Shown in pieces: positions 46,660-58,213 of a stretch of 64,000 nt of DNA. The stretch's first letter is position 1; every line of letters begins with the position of its first letter. Origin of the DNA: Augochlora pura (lineage: Eukaryota; Arthropoda; Insecta; Hymenoptera; Halictidae); contig NC_135772.1 in the NCBI RefSeq assembly GCF_028453695.1, positions 868,001-932,000 on the forward strand, in the 5' to 3' direction. The translations under genes were made by a program, and so were the position numbers. The notes below the pieces were generated by a model that saw only the letters and a program-made list of their open reading frames with translations, did no database searches and was not told the DNA's origin.

Positions 46660-46890
46660 TTTTTGCTGATGCTATCGATTTTTCTTGTTGCTGGAGATCT
46701 TTGGTGTTGCTATCCGATTTTTGTAGTTGCTAGTGACTTTTGCTTTTATTAGAGATTTTCGCTATTGTCACCGATTTTTGTTGTTGTTACAAATCTTTGC
46801 TACTGTTAATGATTTTTATAGTTGATACAGATTGTTGCTATTGTCACCGATTTTTGTGGCTGCTTCAGATTTTTGCTATTGCTAGCTGTT
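46660..46890. repeat. Degenerate minisatellite, CCGATTTTTGTTGTTG units
   Basis: TTGCTATTGTCACCGATTTT appears twice (46752 and 46824) among looser copies. Confidence 0.65.
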
Positions 46891-48009
46891 GGTAAGCGAC
46901 GACAAACACCTGGACACTTGAGCCAAAACGGCGAATAAATTGCAATTTTCTGCTGGAAACGGTTTTATAATATCGAAATAAACTATTTGACGAATGTGCC
47001 GGAATATGGATCGTAGGATATTTTCAGCTGTTTTTTCGTAAAAACTTTATTTAAAGTGTATGGAAATAGATGGAACTTAATGATTTCATTTTGCCTTATT
47101 AATTGTATTGTATATAAGTATTGTAATATTTTTATGGATCAGTTACAATCGTATAAAGCTTGGCTCTTATTTTCTATAAAGGTTACTTCGTAAAACAGTC
47201 ATTTGTCTGTGGAACAATGTAAAAAAGGTGCGTAAAGAACCCATCTACTATTTGATTTCCTATGATTCGCTCGGTGGACTCGGTTGAAATGAACCTACTG
47301 ACCAAATTGCTGAATATTCTGTTGCTAAATATGATTATTTAGACATTTTAATATATATATATATATATATGGTACAGATGATTTTCAATAGATACGAGAC
47401 AGTGTTCTTTTAAAAACTTTGGGGACGCTTGTGTAAAAAGACTGGACGAAAGTCGATTTCAAAAACTTCACGTATGGTGTCTATTAGAATTATATTTAGT
47501 TATAGAAAAAACTCACTAATTGAACTCTCAATTAGAATTTCTATTTATTTAAGGAAGACGTAAAATATGTCCTTTCCCTATGAAATGTATTCGGTAAAAA
47601 CAATAATGATAAGAAAAGACGAAACAAATAATCACATGCCTTCACCATTCAAAAATATCAAGTAAAAAATGAAATATTATTTATTAGATTGATTTTTGTA
47701 TTCAAATTATTTACTGAAATCCAACAGTGCCAATTTTCTATTATATAAAGCAGTTAAATGTATAGAGAATAAGTTAACGAGTCCCTTTTTATCGACTATA
47801 CTTCTATAAAGCACTGATTTTTGTCGAGATCTTCTATAAAGCACTGTTGAGCAGTTTTTCAAGTATCATTTATTTCTTAGCTATTTGCTAATTCCTTGAA
47901 ACAATTGTATAAATTCTTTTGCTATGGAATTTCTTTCAGCTACGGTATAAACCAAACTTACGCAAGAGTATCGAATATCCATCATATATATTCATATAAT
48001 TAATAATAT
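46891..48009. other. AT-rich intergenic DNA
   Basis: A TA dinucleotide run lies at 47351-47370. TCTATAAAGCACTG occurs twice near 47810-47845. No gene. Confidence 0.5.
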
Positions 48010-48013
48010 TTAA

Positions 48014-48227
48014 CGCAAAACCTACCATCGCCGGTCAAACTACCGATTTCACATTTTTAATTTCATAATTATTGAAATCATGTGCTTCCGTGAAAAATTG
48101 TTCACTATACTTCTATATTCGCGTACGCACTATTATAAAAATTCTGAAACAGTTCGAATAAATTCTATCTTGTAATATTTACAAGACAACATTACTCGGT
48201 CGCTTTTAGACCGCGGTAAGTTTAGAA
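48014..48227. mobile_element. TTAA-type MITE, family CTAAACCTACC
   Basis: Flanked by TTAA at 48010-48013 and 48228-48231. Ends CGCAAAACCTACC and GGTAAGTTTAGAA form an imperfect inverted repeat. Related pieces lie at 39417-39595, 58801-58834 and 58935-59024, sharing AATTTCATAATTA and GAAATTGTTCACTATAC-like blocks. Confidence 0.6.
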
Positions 48228-48790
48228 TTAAACATATCGAATGATACAGTAATTTTTGTTTCGCTACAAGACTTCCTCGAGAATTTTGTTATACTTCAGG
48301 GCGAGTCCCGGTGCTCGAGTTCGCGCGATCGCATTCTATAAAGGTTTAAGGTTACGATGCAACAAGAATCGCTTCCGAATTCGTCCGAGTTTCAGTTTCA
48401 CAGCTATTTGAAAATAAGCGTCGCAGGGCGCGTTCTTCGTCGAACTGTGCGCTCGCCGAGACATGGATAGGCCGCGTGCACTCGATGTCTCAATGGTCTC
48501 CAGAGTATAAACCTTCGACGAAGCCCCGAGCGATTAATATATTTCATATAATTAATATATTTTAGTGGTGCCGCAGCCATCGGTACGTAGCACCGTGGAC
48601 CATGGCCGCGCGGATTGCCAAGTAGATGATTTCTGACGGGAGCAGCGGTCATGCTATTTTTCAGGAAACTGTGCTAACGCGTGCCATTAGTATTGTGGAC
48701 AAACAATGTTCTTTGTTCTTTAGAATCTTTCGCTTTCGGCCTCGGTAGAAAATGCTGTTTTTAAGAGAAACATTAGAATTCGTTTTTCCT
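48050..48790. repeat. Large dispersed repeat, copy 2 (inverted relative to 38871)
   Basis: Reverse complement of 38871-39595, with very high identity in the core. It overlaps most of the TTAA element at its low-coordinate end and may extend further right than can be compared, because copy 1 ends in a gap. Confidence 0.9.
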
Positions 48791-48888
48791 TTTGAGTCAA
48801 TCTTGGAGAGCATCGAAGGACAAGAATTAGAACAAGAATTATTATTTGAGGGAGAAGTTTTATTAAATGAAAGCTCATTATCGGACAA
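48661..48888 (-). CDS. Hypothetical 75-residue frame within the large repeat
   Basis: ATG at 48888. The product starts MSDNELSFNKTSPSNNN, is Ser/Asn-rich, then basic (YRGRKRKILKNKEH). Copy 1 of the repeat carries the second half of this frame with indels, so copy 2 is the better preserved. It could be the N-terminal piece of a transposon protein; I do not recognise it. Confidence 0.25.
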   Translation of the reverse strand: MSDNELSFNKTSPSNNNSCSNSCPSMLSKIDSKGKTNSNVSLKNSIFYRGRKRKILKNKEHCLSTILMARVSTVS

Positions 48889-48890
48889 AC

Positions 48891-49600
48891 AAGATTAGAA
48901 TTCTTCTTTCAATGAAAGCTAGTTTGTTTTTTTATCTTGATATTTAGGTTTTTGCAAATGACTGCATTCTTGCTATAAGACAGTTTTTGCGACGAGGTTT
49001 GCTATATTTTAAAAGAATATCAAGTTAAATATTATGCTCTCCAATATCATCCGCAAGGATTATAATAATTGCTTTATTTAACTAGTATTAGGTATTTGAC
49101 AAATATCTAGGAACGATACATTTTTACACACTATTCTTTAAGGGAGAATTTGACACTCTTAACAAACGTTTAATTAAAAGCGGTTAGTTTACCGAAAAGT
49201 AAAAGCTTCAAACTTCCATTTTTTATCAAATTTTGATAAATATTGTCAAAGTTGTAGCAGTTTAAATATTAAGATAGACATTCACCAATAGCTAAATGCT
49301 GAAAATTCGTAATTTATATATTACAGAAAACAATTGATTTTCGTTCTTTTAATCCTAAATAAATTAAATTCTAATTTTTACCAAACAAAAATAATTTTAA
49401 TCAAAGATATATATATATATATATATATATTTGTAACAAGTATATAATAATTTTTATTAAATATATCATTATTCTATAGATCATATAATTTCTGCAGACA
49501 GCGCCAAAAAAATGCCGCCATTTTATGAATGGCAGTGGAACAAATTACCTTACCACTATGTATCAATAATTATTTCCACGCTGGTAACAAATGAACAGCA
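48891..49600. other. AT-rich intergenic DNA
   Basis: A TA run lies at 49410-49430. No gene. Confidence 0.5.
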
Positions 49601-50340
49601 ATCGAAAGGCAAACTAATCGCACTCGGCGTATAGAAAACGAGAGTCGGCCAGCATAGAAGGATCGTGTGCCGAGCCGAAGGTAATTAATTAACGGTTCCG
49701 AACCGAAGCTAATGTTCCTTGAATGGGCGTGCGCGCGGCCAACAATGGCGAATTATAAACGCGCTCGGAGACCGTCGCCTGGCCGCAAAATTCGCGGCGG
49801 CACACATCCACGGATACAGACATCCGTTAAGATTAATAAGTTCCGGCACACGGTGCACGACAGCCCAAAGTAAAATAAGTAATAAATAGCCGATACGCGA
49901 TCTAAAGCGGCGCACGCTATGCATATATATATATATATATGTATATATTTGCATTTTACGGTGGAAACGTCTGCGACGCGAGACCGTGCAAACGCGGACG
50001 TGCGGGAAGATAAATGGAGTCGGGCACGGCGGACCGCGTAATTTCAATGCTGAGCTACTGATTCATTCGACATTGTATTTGTTTCCTATCCCCGGCCGGG
50101 CACAGCGCGCGCGCGCGGTACTGCGAAATCGGCATTGTTTGCGCGTTTCTAAACCGGCCGCGTATTGTTTCCACGCTTAAATCTCCGACGCGATTTTTCA
50201 CGATACCGCGCCGCGGGACTATGAAATCCGTTCCGACGCGAGAAAGCAATATATCGCCGGTCGAGGGAATATTTTCACGCCGAATGATATTCCCGTTGCG
50301 CACCAACTGTTCTTCCTCCGCTTCGGTGGATTGTTGTTTT
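49601..50340. other. CpG-rich island
   Basis: CpG-rich with an (AT)n run at 49924-49940. Open frames of up to 112 codons on both strands are unrecognised. Confidence 0.4.
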
Positions 50341-50604
50341 TTTACATTAATATAGAGAAATGGTCTGTTTCCTAACCTCGTTTTGTCTGTCGATTTTAAC
50401 GCGTTTTTCGCTCAGCGTGAATCGGTCGAGATTTTTACCGAGCCTAAAGTAGATAATTGAAACGCGTAGGATAATGTTGTATTTTATATATCAAATATAA
50501 ATTATAAGAAATACTAATAATTCGTAAATTCTTCTAATACTTTTATTATTTTGCATTTCACTTATTCAATTTTCCCATGAATGTTTAAAATCATTGAAAT
50601 TGAA

Positions 50605-50990
50605 GAATTGAAGAATTGAATTTTTATATTTAAGTCTTTGCTGTTTTCTTTTTCCTTCTTTTTATATTTATCTTCTCTTTTATCTTCTCTTATATTTAAG
50701 TTTGTGTTTTTTTCTTTCCTTTCTGCTTTTTATATTTAACTTTGTGTTTTTCTCCTTTTCCTTCTTTTGTTTGGATTTAACTTTGCATTTGTTTTCCTTT
50801 CTCCTTCTTTTTAAATGTAAGTTTATATTTTCTCCTCCCCTTCTTTCCTTTTTTAATATTTAAGTTAGCGTTCCTTTCTCCATTTTCTTCGCCCTTTTAT
50901 TTTTAATTCCATGTTTCTTTTCCTTTCTCTCTCTTTTTAAATTTAAGTTTGCGTTTCTTCTTTTCTCCCTCCTCTCTTTATGTCCAAATT
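50605..50990. repeat. Pyrimidine-rich array, about 60-bp units
   Basis: ATTTAACTTTGTGTTTTTCT and TTTCCTTCTTTTT blocks recur about six times with drift. Confidence 0.7.
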
Positions 50991-51111
50991 TATTTCTTTT
51001 ATCTTTATTCTTATTGTTCTTATTTTCAAATTTTTATATCTCATTCATTTTCCATTGCCGCTATATAATTACCCTTTCTATATTCGTAACAAAGGATTTA
51101 CCATTAATAAA

Positions 51112-51315
51112 CAATTGTTATTACTACCGCTATTATTAATATTACTGGTAATTACAATTATTATTGCTATTATTAGAGAAATTATTATTACCATTTTTAT
51201 TACAATTATTATTACAATAATTATTACCATTACAGTCATTATTGTCATTATTACTATTACAGTTATTATTGCTATTACTATCACAATTACTATTATTATT
51301 ACCATCAAATCTGGA
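51112..51315. repeat. ATT-rich simple repeat
   Basis: TTATTATTACCATT-like triplet repeats. Ile-rich frames on both strands are artefacts. Confidence 0.9.
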
Positions 51316-51367
51316 TTCTGATGGTAATAATAATACTAGAATTTTTGTTAAAATTCCTTTATTTATA

Positions 51368-51780
51368 TTACATATATGATTATTGAAAGCTCACGTAGCG
51401 ACTCATGTGTTTGGGTCTATAATTTTATCTTCTATTTTGTTAAAGATGGGAACTTACAGAATATTACAAATAATGAGTATATTTTATTGTAAGTTTTTTT
51501 AATTTATGTTAGAAGTTTTAATTTATAGATTGGTTGAATTTATTCTTGAGTTTATTCTTCAGTAGTTCATATAGGTTTATTAATTAGAAGAATATTAACT
51601 GTTAATAAAATAAGAATTGTAGGTGGGTATATAACTATAATTTCTCATGGGTTGTGTTCTTCAGGATTATTGTATTTAGTAAATTTAAATTATCAAGACA
51701 GAAGTAATAGAATATTGATAACTAATAAGGGGACAATTAATAATATACCAAAGATAAGATTAATATGATTAATAACTACT
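51368..51780 (+). pseudogene. nad4: NUMT: nuclear copy of mitochondrial nad4, with frameshift
   Basis: Read with the invertebrate mitochondrial code (TGA = Trp, ATA = Met, AGA = Ser), 51371 onwards gives HMWLLKAHV..., the HxWLPKAHVEAP region of NADH dehydrogenase subunit 4. After an indel-bearing stretch another frame gives SSVVHMGLLISSML, then MISHGLCSSGL and TNKGTINNMP, all conserved nad4 motifs in the right order. TGA codons stand for Trp at 51377 and 51766. The frame changes between the two parts and intervening residues are missing, so this is a decayed nuclear insertion, not a working gene. Confidence 0.88.
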
Positions 51781-51915
51781 ATTATTACCATTAAAACCCG
51801 CAGTATAACCTCGACAACTCACTTAACTCTTTGGGGCACGGTGGAATTAAAAATGTCCCACCTTCTTGATGCACGGTAATACATTCTCGGACATTTTTAT
51901 ACCCACCTCGTAGTA

Positions 51916-52442
51916 CTACTGTAAAATGTAAATTCTTTATTTATTCTTACAAATGAATTTCATCCCCTTCAAAGCAATCCCCGTCCGATAAAACGCACTT
52001 TTTCCAACGCTTTTTCCAGTCCTCGAAACAGTCGGAATAGTCTTTTCCCGGTATAGCCTTCAAGACCTTCTTCGATTCGGTTTTGACCTCCTGAATCGTG
52101 TCAAAACTTCGTCCACGCATTGGCCTTTTGAGTTTGCTGAATAGCCAGAAGTCGCGCGGAGCCAAATCAGGCGAATACGGTGGTTGCGGAACGATACGAG
52201 TCGAGTTTTTGGCAAAAAAGTCGCGAAGAACCAATCCAGTATCACATGGTGCATTATCGTGTTGACTTTTGCTTGTTTACAAAAACACGTGTAACTCGGA
52301 GATTATTAAACCTTCTGACAAACAGACGCTTGGCAAATGTTATAGACCGTCCTACCAATCTAGGAAAAAAAGAAATAAAAAAAGAATAAATAAAGAATTT
52401 ACATTTTGTGAACAAATACACCTTACTTTTTGTTCACGGTGT
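51916..52442 (-). mobile_element. Mariner deletion derivative, copy 1
   Basis: TA flanks at 51914-51915 and 52443-52444. The right end reads GTTCACGGTGT, matching ACACTGTGAACAAAAAGTAA of copy 2; about 28 bases are missing from the left TIR. The structure is otherwise the same as 55920-56473. Confidence 0.85.
51947..52265 (-). pseudogene. Mariner transposase, C-terminal third
   Basis: Begins just before QHDNAPCDT (second catalytic Asp) and continues to YSPDLAPRDFWLF with the third Asp; 34 residues lie between them (DD34D). It ends CVLSDGDCFEGDE. The N-terminal DNA-binding region and first Asp are deleted. The remaining frame is intact. Confidence 0.9.
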
Positions 52443-52675
52443 TATTGCAATAGCTAGCTACATATTTACGTTGTTCGTTCATAAACCCACGTGACACGGT
52501 AGGACTATTTAAGTCCCATTCTATAACAACAAATTCAGTTGAATCATTCTTTGTTTAAGCTTTTATATATGCTCTCAATGAAGATATACTAATTTTGTTT
52601 AAATAAAAACGCGACAAAATATCTGTGCAACATGGGTCCATTTGTTCTATAAAATCATGTGTCTCAAAGCGTTAA

Positions 52676-53260
52676 ACCAGTCGACAGATTCTCCATAGAT
52701 CCTGATCGCCGTACCCCCCCCCCGCCCGGGTATCCAAGATCCGGGCGTCACTCGCCCCCGAGAACTCAATTACCAGGAAAAATTCATTTGCGCCAGGCCA
52801 TATAATGCAGCAGGGCGGAATGACCGATACGTATCCGCGCGTGAATTTTCGATCGTATCTCCGCGCGCGCGCACGCGCACGGCCGTGATTCATTTCGTGG
52901 GTGGATCGGTCGATCTCCTTGACTTCGACTTGAGGCCGGGGCTTGTGATGTACGAGGGGTGTGCCTCACGGCTCGATCCCGAGAGACGTCCGCGTGTACC
53001 ATGAAAACGTTCCCGGGTTGCGCCCCGTAGATCTTTGCGATCGGCAACAGAAATCGGTGGACGATCTCTCTCGGCCGCCTCTGCGCCCTGGTCGTATATT
53101 TCACCGGAACGAACCCGGGGAAAAACGTGAAACAATTAAGACGCCCGCTGAAATTGGACTGCGCGCGGCCGGCTTCGTTCTTCCATATTGAGAAGTCTCG
53201 GTTGAAATATCGGCACCCTTTCTCGGCCGTTTATCCGAGTGAATTATGGCTGGGACCCGG
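52676..53260. other. CpG-rich island
   Basis: CpG-rich with overlapping open frames of 70-106 codons, none recognised. Confidence 0.4.
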
Positions 53261-53869
53261 GGTTTTATTCAAATAATACATTTCGAAATGACGATCCGAG
53301 TTATATATCGTCTTATTCGATTAGGTATCCTTTTTTTAAATTGGTCTGTTGGTTCGTTTGAAAGTGGGAATGATTTTTGAGTCGATTGCTTCTTTGTTCG
53401 AGTAACATTTCTTGGTAGGATTTTTAGTAGGTTTGTTAGATTTTTTTATTTCTTTTTCAGTAGGTTTTTTTTATTGCATGCATTTCTGTAATGTTTGTAC
53501 ATTTTGGAGTTGCGTGTAAATAAATTTGCTTGAATTAAATTGCGACGAACTTTTTGCGTCGAATTGTTCGTTTTCTTGTTCGAGTAGATTTTGTTGTTCG
53601 AAATATAGGATTTTTGTGAAGTTTATTTATTGTTGCGGTTTTATTTTTAACGGCAACTAAAACTTTAACGGCAACGGCAGTAATTATTATTGTATATTTC
53701 TAGTTTATTATATATTTCTAATTATATTACATATTTCTAAATTTCGAGGTTATGTCAGACTGGATATATATGATTTTTATAAAACTTGTATGTGGAACTC
53801 GCTTTACACATTCGAAGTGGAAATTCAAGATAACTTGAACTAATGTTCTACTTAGTTTTCAAGTGGCCA
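53261..53869. other. AT-rich intergenic DNA
   Basis: Nothing recognised. Confidence 0.4.
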
Positions 53870-54125
53870 ATTGTCTACTTTACAAAACAGAATTTAAGAA
53901 ATTACTTTACAAAATAGGAATTAAAAGTCTACTGTCAAAAATAGAACTCAAGACTCTACTTTACAAAATAGAATACTACAGCCTATTTTACAAAGAGAAT
54001 TCAAGGGTCTACTTTATAAAATTGAATTGAAGAGTACACTTTGCAAAATAAAATTCGAAAGAAATAGAATTCAAGAGCTTACTTTTTAAAACAGAATTCG
54101 AGAGTCCACTTTATAAAATAAAAAT
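53870..54125. repeat. About 36-bp minisatellite
   Basis: CTACTTTACAAAATAGAATT-like units with drift; looser copies recur at 54900-55040. Confidence 0.75.
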
Positions 54126-54319
54126 AAATCTCATCAATGTTCAAATGAATTTCTTTTATCGATCCTAAAGCACTGTTCATACACAACCATACACGTTCAT
54201 TGCAACGAAATAACTATATGAATTCATGAGATATTTATCTGAAATAATTATTGGAAGAAATTCATTTTAGTCGAATGTATTTTTCAGATGACTATTTCTT
54301 GTTGTTGATTGTTTAGTAT

Positions 54320-54720
54320 AGGATAGTAGCAATTATTTGTTATTCAGTGTAGGATATCGATTATTCATTATTCATTAGTCAATATAGAATAATAGTAATT
54401 ATTTGTTATTTGTTACTCTATACAGAATAATAGCAATTAATTATTATGTACTACTTAGTATAGAATAATAGTAATTATTGAGTAATCAGTATATAATAAT
54501 AGCAATTATTCATTAATCAGTATAGAATAATATTAATTATTCATTATTCGTTATTCAATATAAAATAAAAGCAATTATTCATTATTCAGTATAAAATAAA
54601 AGCAATTATTCACTATTCAGTATAAAATAAAAGCAATTATTCACTATTCAGTATAAAATAAAAGCAATTATTCATTATTCAGTATAAAATAATAGCAATT
54701 ATTTATAAACCATTACCCAG
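54320..54720. repeat. 31-bp minisatellite, most regular at 54545-54700
   Basis: CAGTATAAAATAAAAGCAAT plus TATTCACTATT, repeated at 31-bp spacing, with looser copies to the left. Confidence 0.85.
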
Positions 54721-55462
54721 TGTAGAACAAAATAATTATATATATAGTTAATATTCTTTGCTATTATTCTACAAATGGATTATTCTACCTATTTAATCGA
54801 ATAATTCTTCATCATTTATTGAAATAAATTATTCCAATAAAAATTGCAAAATTATTCGAGTCTACTGCAAACAAGTGTCGACTATATAATGTTTAAACAT
54901 ATATGGTTTACTTTACAAAATAGAATCCAAAAATCAACTTTCCAAAATAAAAATAAATCTCATCGATATTCCAATTAATTTCTTTCAATCATTTCTTTAA
55001 TTTAAAAATCCACTTTCCAAAATAAATATAAATCTTATCCACATTCCAATTAATTTCTTTTATCACTCCTAAAAACCTTATCCATGCAAAACCCTCTCAT
55101 TGCAACGAAATAACTATAAAAATTCCTCAAAATATCATCCAAAAATTTCTATAAAAAATCTACGACCTCTATACAAATTTCTAACACTGTCCCGTGCCCT
55201 CAATTTTATGCAACAATTGCATAAAAAATCTGTTCTCCAGTCAATGGAGCGTACATTATCTTGAAATATTTGTTTAATTTTTTTTTTTGGTAATTTGTGA
55301 CGTTTCCGGGACCACAATGTAGCAATTTAAAAAGAACGGTGACGAAAATTTACGGTGACCGGACACCGCGCGCGACGTTGCCACGATTGAACTCACCGAT
55401 ACCGTTCGGCCGAACTCTCCCCGGTATAATGCGTGCAATAAAATCCGCGTTAAGCAACAGAA

Positions 55463-55505
<43 letters not shown>

Positions 55506-55919
55506 GAGAGTGTGCCCGGGAGATTCAGTTCGAGCGATAAATTCTTTTTCCGCTAATCTGGACCGATCGTTTTCGTGGGCCGGTCGGCTCGTAAACCGCG
55601 TTGCTTATTACAATTACGAAATTCGTTTTGTTGGCCGACGCGTCCCCGGCCGTGTATTTATCGGCGAATCTCTCGCCGAGAATCGCTCGTCCGGACGGAA
55701 TATCAGCGTTTTAACGACTTCCATGAACTTGCCGTTCTCAGTGCTAGAACGTTATTATAGATACGGCAAGAGCGGTTTTTCTTTTCGACCCGGTGGTTTT
55801 CATTGGTCGAATAATACGGGGTGTCCTGTTTCGAGTTTCCCGGTCAATTAGGGGAAGAGGTGGGATTTTCATAGTCACGTGGAACGTCATTATGTTGAAT
55901 TATATACGATATAGATATA
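54721..55919. other. AT-rich DNA then a CpG-rich island (55290-55870)
   Basis: A GA microsatellite lies at 55462-55510. A 184-codon frame across the island lacks an ATG at its limit and includes the GA repeat, so it is not called. Confidence 0.4.
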
Positions 55920-56473
55920 ACACTGTGAACAAAAAGTAAGGTGAATTTGTTTATAAAATGTAAATTCTTTATTTATTCTGTTTTTATTTCTTTCTTTCCT
56001 AGGTTGGTAGGACTGTCTATAGCATTTGCCAAGCGTCTGTTTGTCAAAAGGTTTAATAATCTCCGAGTTACACGTGTTTTTGTAAAGAAGCAAAAGTCAT
56101 CACGATAATGCACCATGTGATACTGCATTGGTTCTTCGAGACTTTTTTGCCAAAAACTCGAGTCGTATCGTTCCGCAACCACCGTATTCGCCTGATTTGG
56201 CTCCGCGCGACTTCTGGCTATTCAGCAAATTCAAAAGGCCAATGCGGGGACGCCGTTTTGACACGATTCAGGAGGTCAAAACCGAATCGAAGAAGGTCTT
56301 GAAGGCTATACAGGAAAAAGACTATTCCGACTGTTTCGAGGACTGGAAAAAGCGTTGGCAAAAGTGCGTTTTATCGAGCGGGGATTGCTTTGAAGGGGAT
56401 GAAATTCTTTGTAACAATAAATAAAGAATTTACATTTTATAAACAAATTCACCTTACTTTTTGTTCACAGTAG
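55920..56473 (+). mobile_element. Mariner deletion derivative, copy 2
   Basis: TA flanks at 55918-55919 and 56474-56475. Inverted ends of about 58 bp begin ACACTGTGAACAAAAAGTAA on the left and end TTTTTGTTCACAGTAG on the right. It is 554 bp, with the same internal deletion as copy 1, so both descend from one deleted parent. Confidence 0.9.
56098..56424 (+). pseudogene. Mariner transposase, C-terminal third
   Basis: Same region as copy 1: HDNAPCDT, then YSPDLAPRDFWLF with DD34D spacing, ending CVLSSGDCFEGDE. The frame is intact but lacks the DNA-binding domain and the first catalytic Asp. Confidence 0.9.
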
Positions 56474-56475
56474 TA

Positions 56476-57799
56476 TATTATAGTGAATGAAACGAAGTAT
56501 TTGGACGATTTTTGTGACATCTGGTGAAAACTATTTGTCGTTGTTTATTTATCTTCCAGGTGTTTTTGATTTTTTATGCGACGACTTTTTTTCGTATAAT
56601 TTTCTGTTTAATTAGAGGAAGAGGGAAGATTTTGATAGTCACATGGAGGTCATATACAATATTATAGTGTTAATATATATTATTATACATTATCTTATTT
56701 ATTCAATAATAATTTAACATAATTATTCGTTCATTACGCGACGATGTTGAATATTTACCGCTATTTACAGTTTGTATCAAATGAAATTTACTCAAACTCG
56801 AGGTTATGTTTCAAGATTATGTGAAGCGATATCATGATGTTAAATGATTTCTTTCTAGATCGACGTGCTTCCGTGATTTCAAGATGACCTCTACGTTTAT
56901 TTGAATAAAACGATATACATTTTCTTGTATATGAAAATTATGCATTTTAAAATAAATTTATTGATCTAAATACTTCCGGCTCATGGAGGTTATTCAAGAT
57001 TTATTTTAATGACAAAGAGAACAAATTGTGATCACTATAAGATGCCTCCCCCCTCCCCTGAAAATAAAATAATGTTTTTTTTTAAGATCATCCTATACAG
57101 TTCGAAAGAAAATCGATGCGTAAATTTCAAATTGAACACCCTGTATATTCGCGGATGATACGTTACTCGATCTCGAAGCGCGGGAAAATCGCACGCTCGA
57201 TCAATTTAGAGGGTCGAATAGAAATTACCATTGCGCCTGTATAGAGGAAACGGATGATTTCATTACCGGGGTAATCGGAATCTGGATATTTCTGCTTTTA
57301 CATGCTGTCCACGGCTCTGTTTACGACCGATGATAAACAATTAATTTTTGTCGTTTTTTGATAGATTTGCCAGCAGTCGCCTTGGTCTGAAATTCGATAC
57401 GGATCTTGATCGTGTAATTTTTGTGCAACTGGATTGATATACTAATTTCTTCGAGTTACACCGAAATCATCGATGTAATCATTTCACCGGCCATATTCCC
57501 GTCGGTATTTATGTTAACTAGTAAGGTTCCATTACGATTGATTGAAAAGAAAGTCAATGACATAAGTGTTGAGATTCCTTATCGTGTAATATTAATAAAC
57601 CGAAGGAAATACGTGGAAGGCAAACTAATTCCTATGTAAATACTAAAGTGTATAAAATGTAAAATATGGAAAGTGTAAAATGTATAAAATGTAAAAATAA
57701 GATTACCAGTTTTACATGTTTTACAAATTTGCTTAAGTTGTACGATTACGGAGAAAACGGACATTTAAAGCAGGTGATCTTTGAACATCGACTAATTTA
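56476..57799. other. AT-rich intergenic DNA
   Basis: TGTAAAATGTATAAAATGTA-type short repeats lie near 57650-57700. No gene. Confidence 0.45.
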
Positions 57800-58213
57800 T
57801 TAGGGTGTCCCACAGGTTTCTTCCTTTCTTTTTGTGCAACATCAATAGACGATACTTGTTGTTTAAGGCCGATTTATTCTGTTATAATATGAATCGTTCC
57901 GTACATATTACCTTCTTCCTTGTAACAGGAAGCCTCATTATGCCCTCTTTACAAAACAGTTCAGACTTGACAAATATTCAACGAGCCGCGGTTTCAGTTT
58001 TGTTTTCGGATTTTACACATTTGATCACGGAGAGAATTTTCCAACGAGAGAAACAAGTAATAATCGGATGGGGCAAGGTCCGGGCAGTTAGGAGGATCGG
58101 GTAGAACGTCCCAATCAAACTGAAAGAGTTTCTGTCTCTAGGCCAACGCAACATGGCGGTCGTCGCGTCGTCGCGATGAAAAACGACGCCTCGTCGGTGT
58201 CGCCAATTCTGCT
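57800..58213 (-). mobile_element. Mariner fragment of a third family, cut by a gap
   Basis: One end reads TTAGGGTGTCCCACAGGTTT from 57800. On the minus strand from the gap inwards the frame gives HVALA, a stop, then QKLFQFDWDVLP, CPDLAPSDYYLF and LENSLRD, the third-Asp region of mariner transposases. Stops and shifts follow. The other end lies in the 500-N gap. Confidence 0.85.

Larger units (their letters stand above)
51827..52671. mobile_element. TTAA-type MITE split by a mariner insertion
   Basis: Flanked by TTAA at 51823-51826 and 52672-52675. Ends CTCTTTGGGGCACGG and, inward from the right, CGCTTTGAGACACATG are related. Removing the 527-bp mariner inside (51916-52442) leaves about 318 bp. 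It lies about 45 bp after the nad4 NUMT. Confidence 0.65.

Noticed and set aside
45790..46752. 320-codon Ser/Leu-rich frame and neighbours
   Set aside because: Translation of CT dinucleotide repeats in all frames.
49709..50047. 112-codon frame with a hydrophobic stretch
   Set aside because: Contains a translated (AT)n run and sits in a CpG island with competing frames.
50980..51321. Ile-rich hydrophobic frames on both strands
   Set aside because: ATT triplet repeat.
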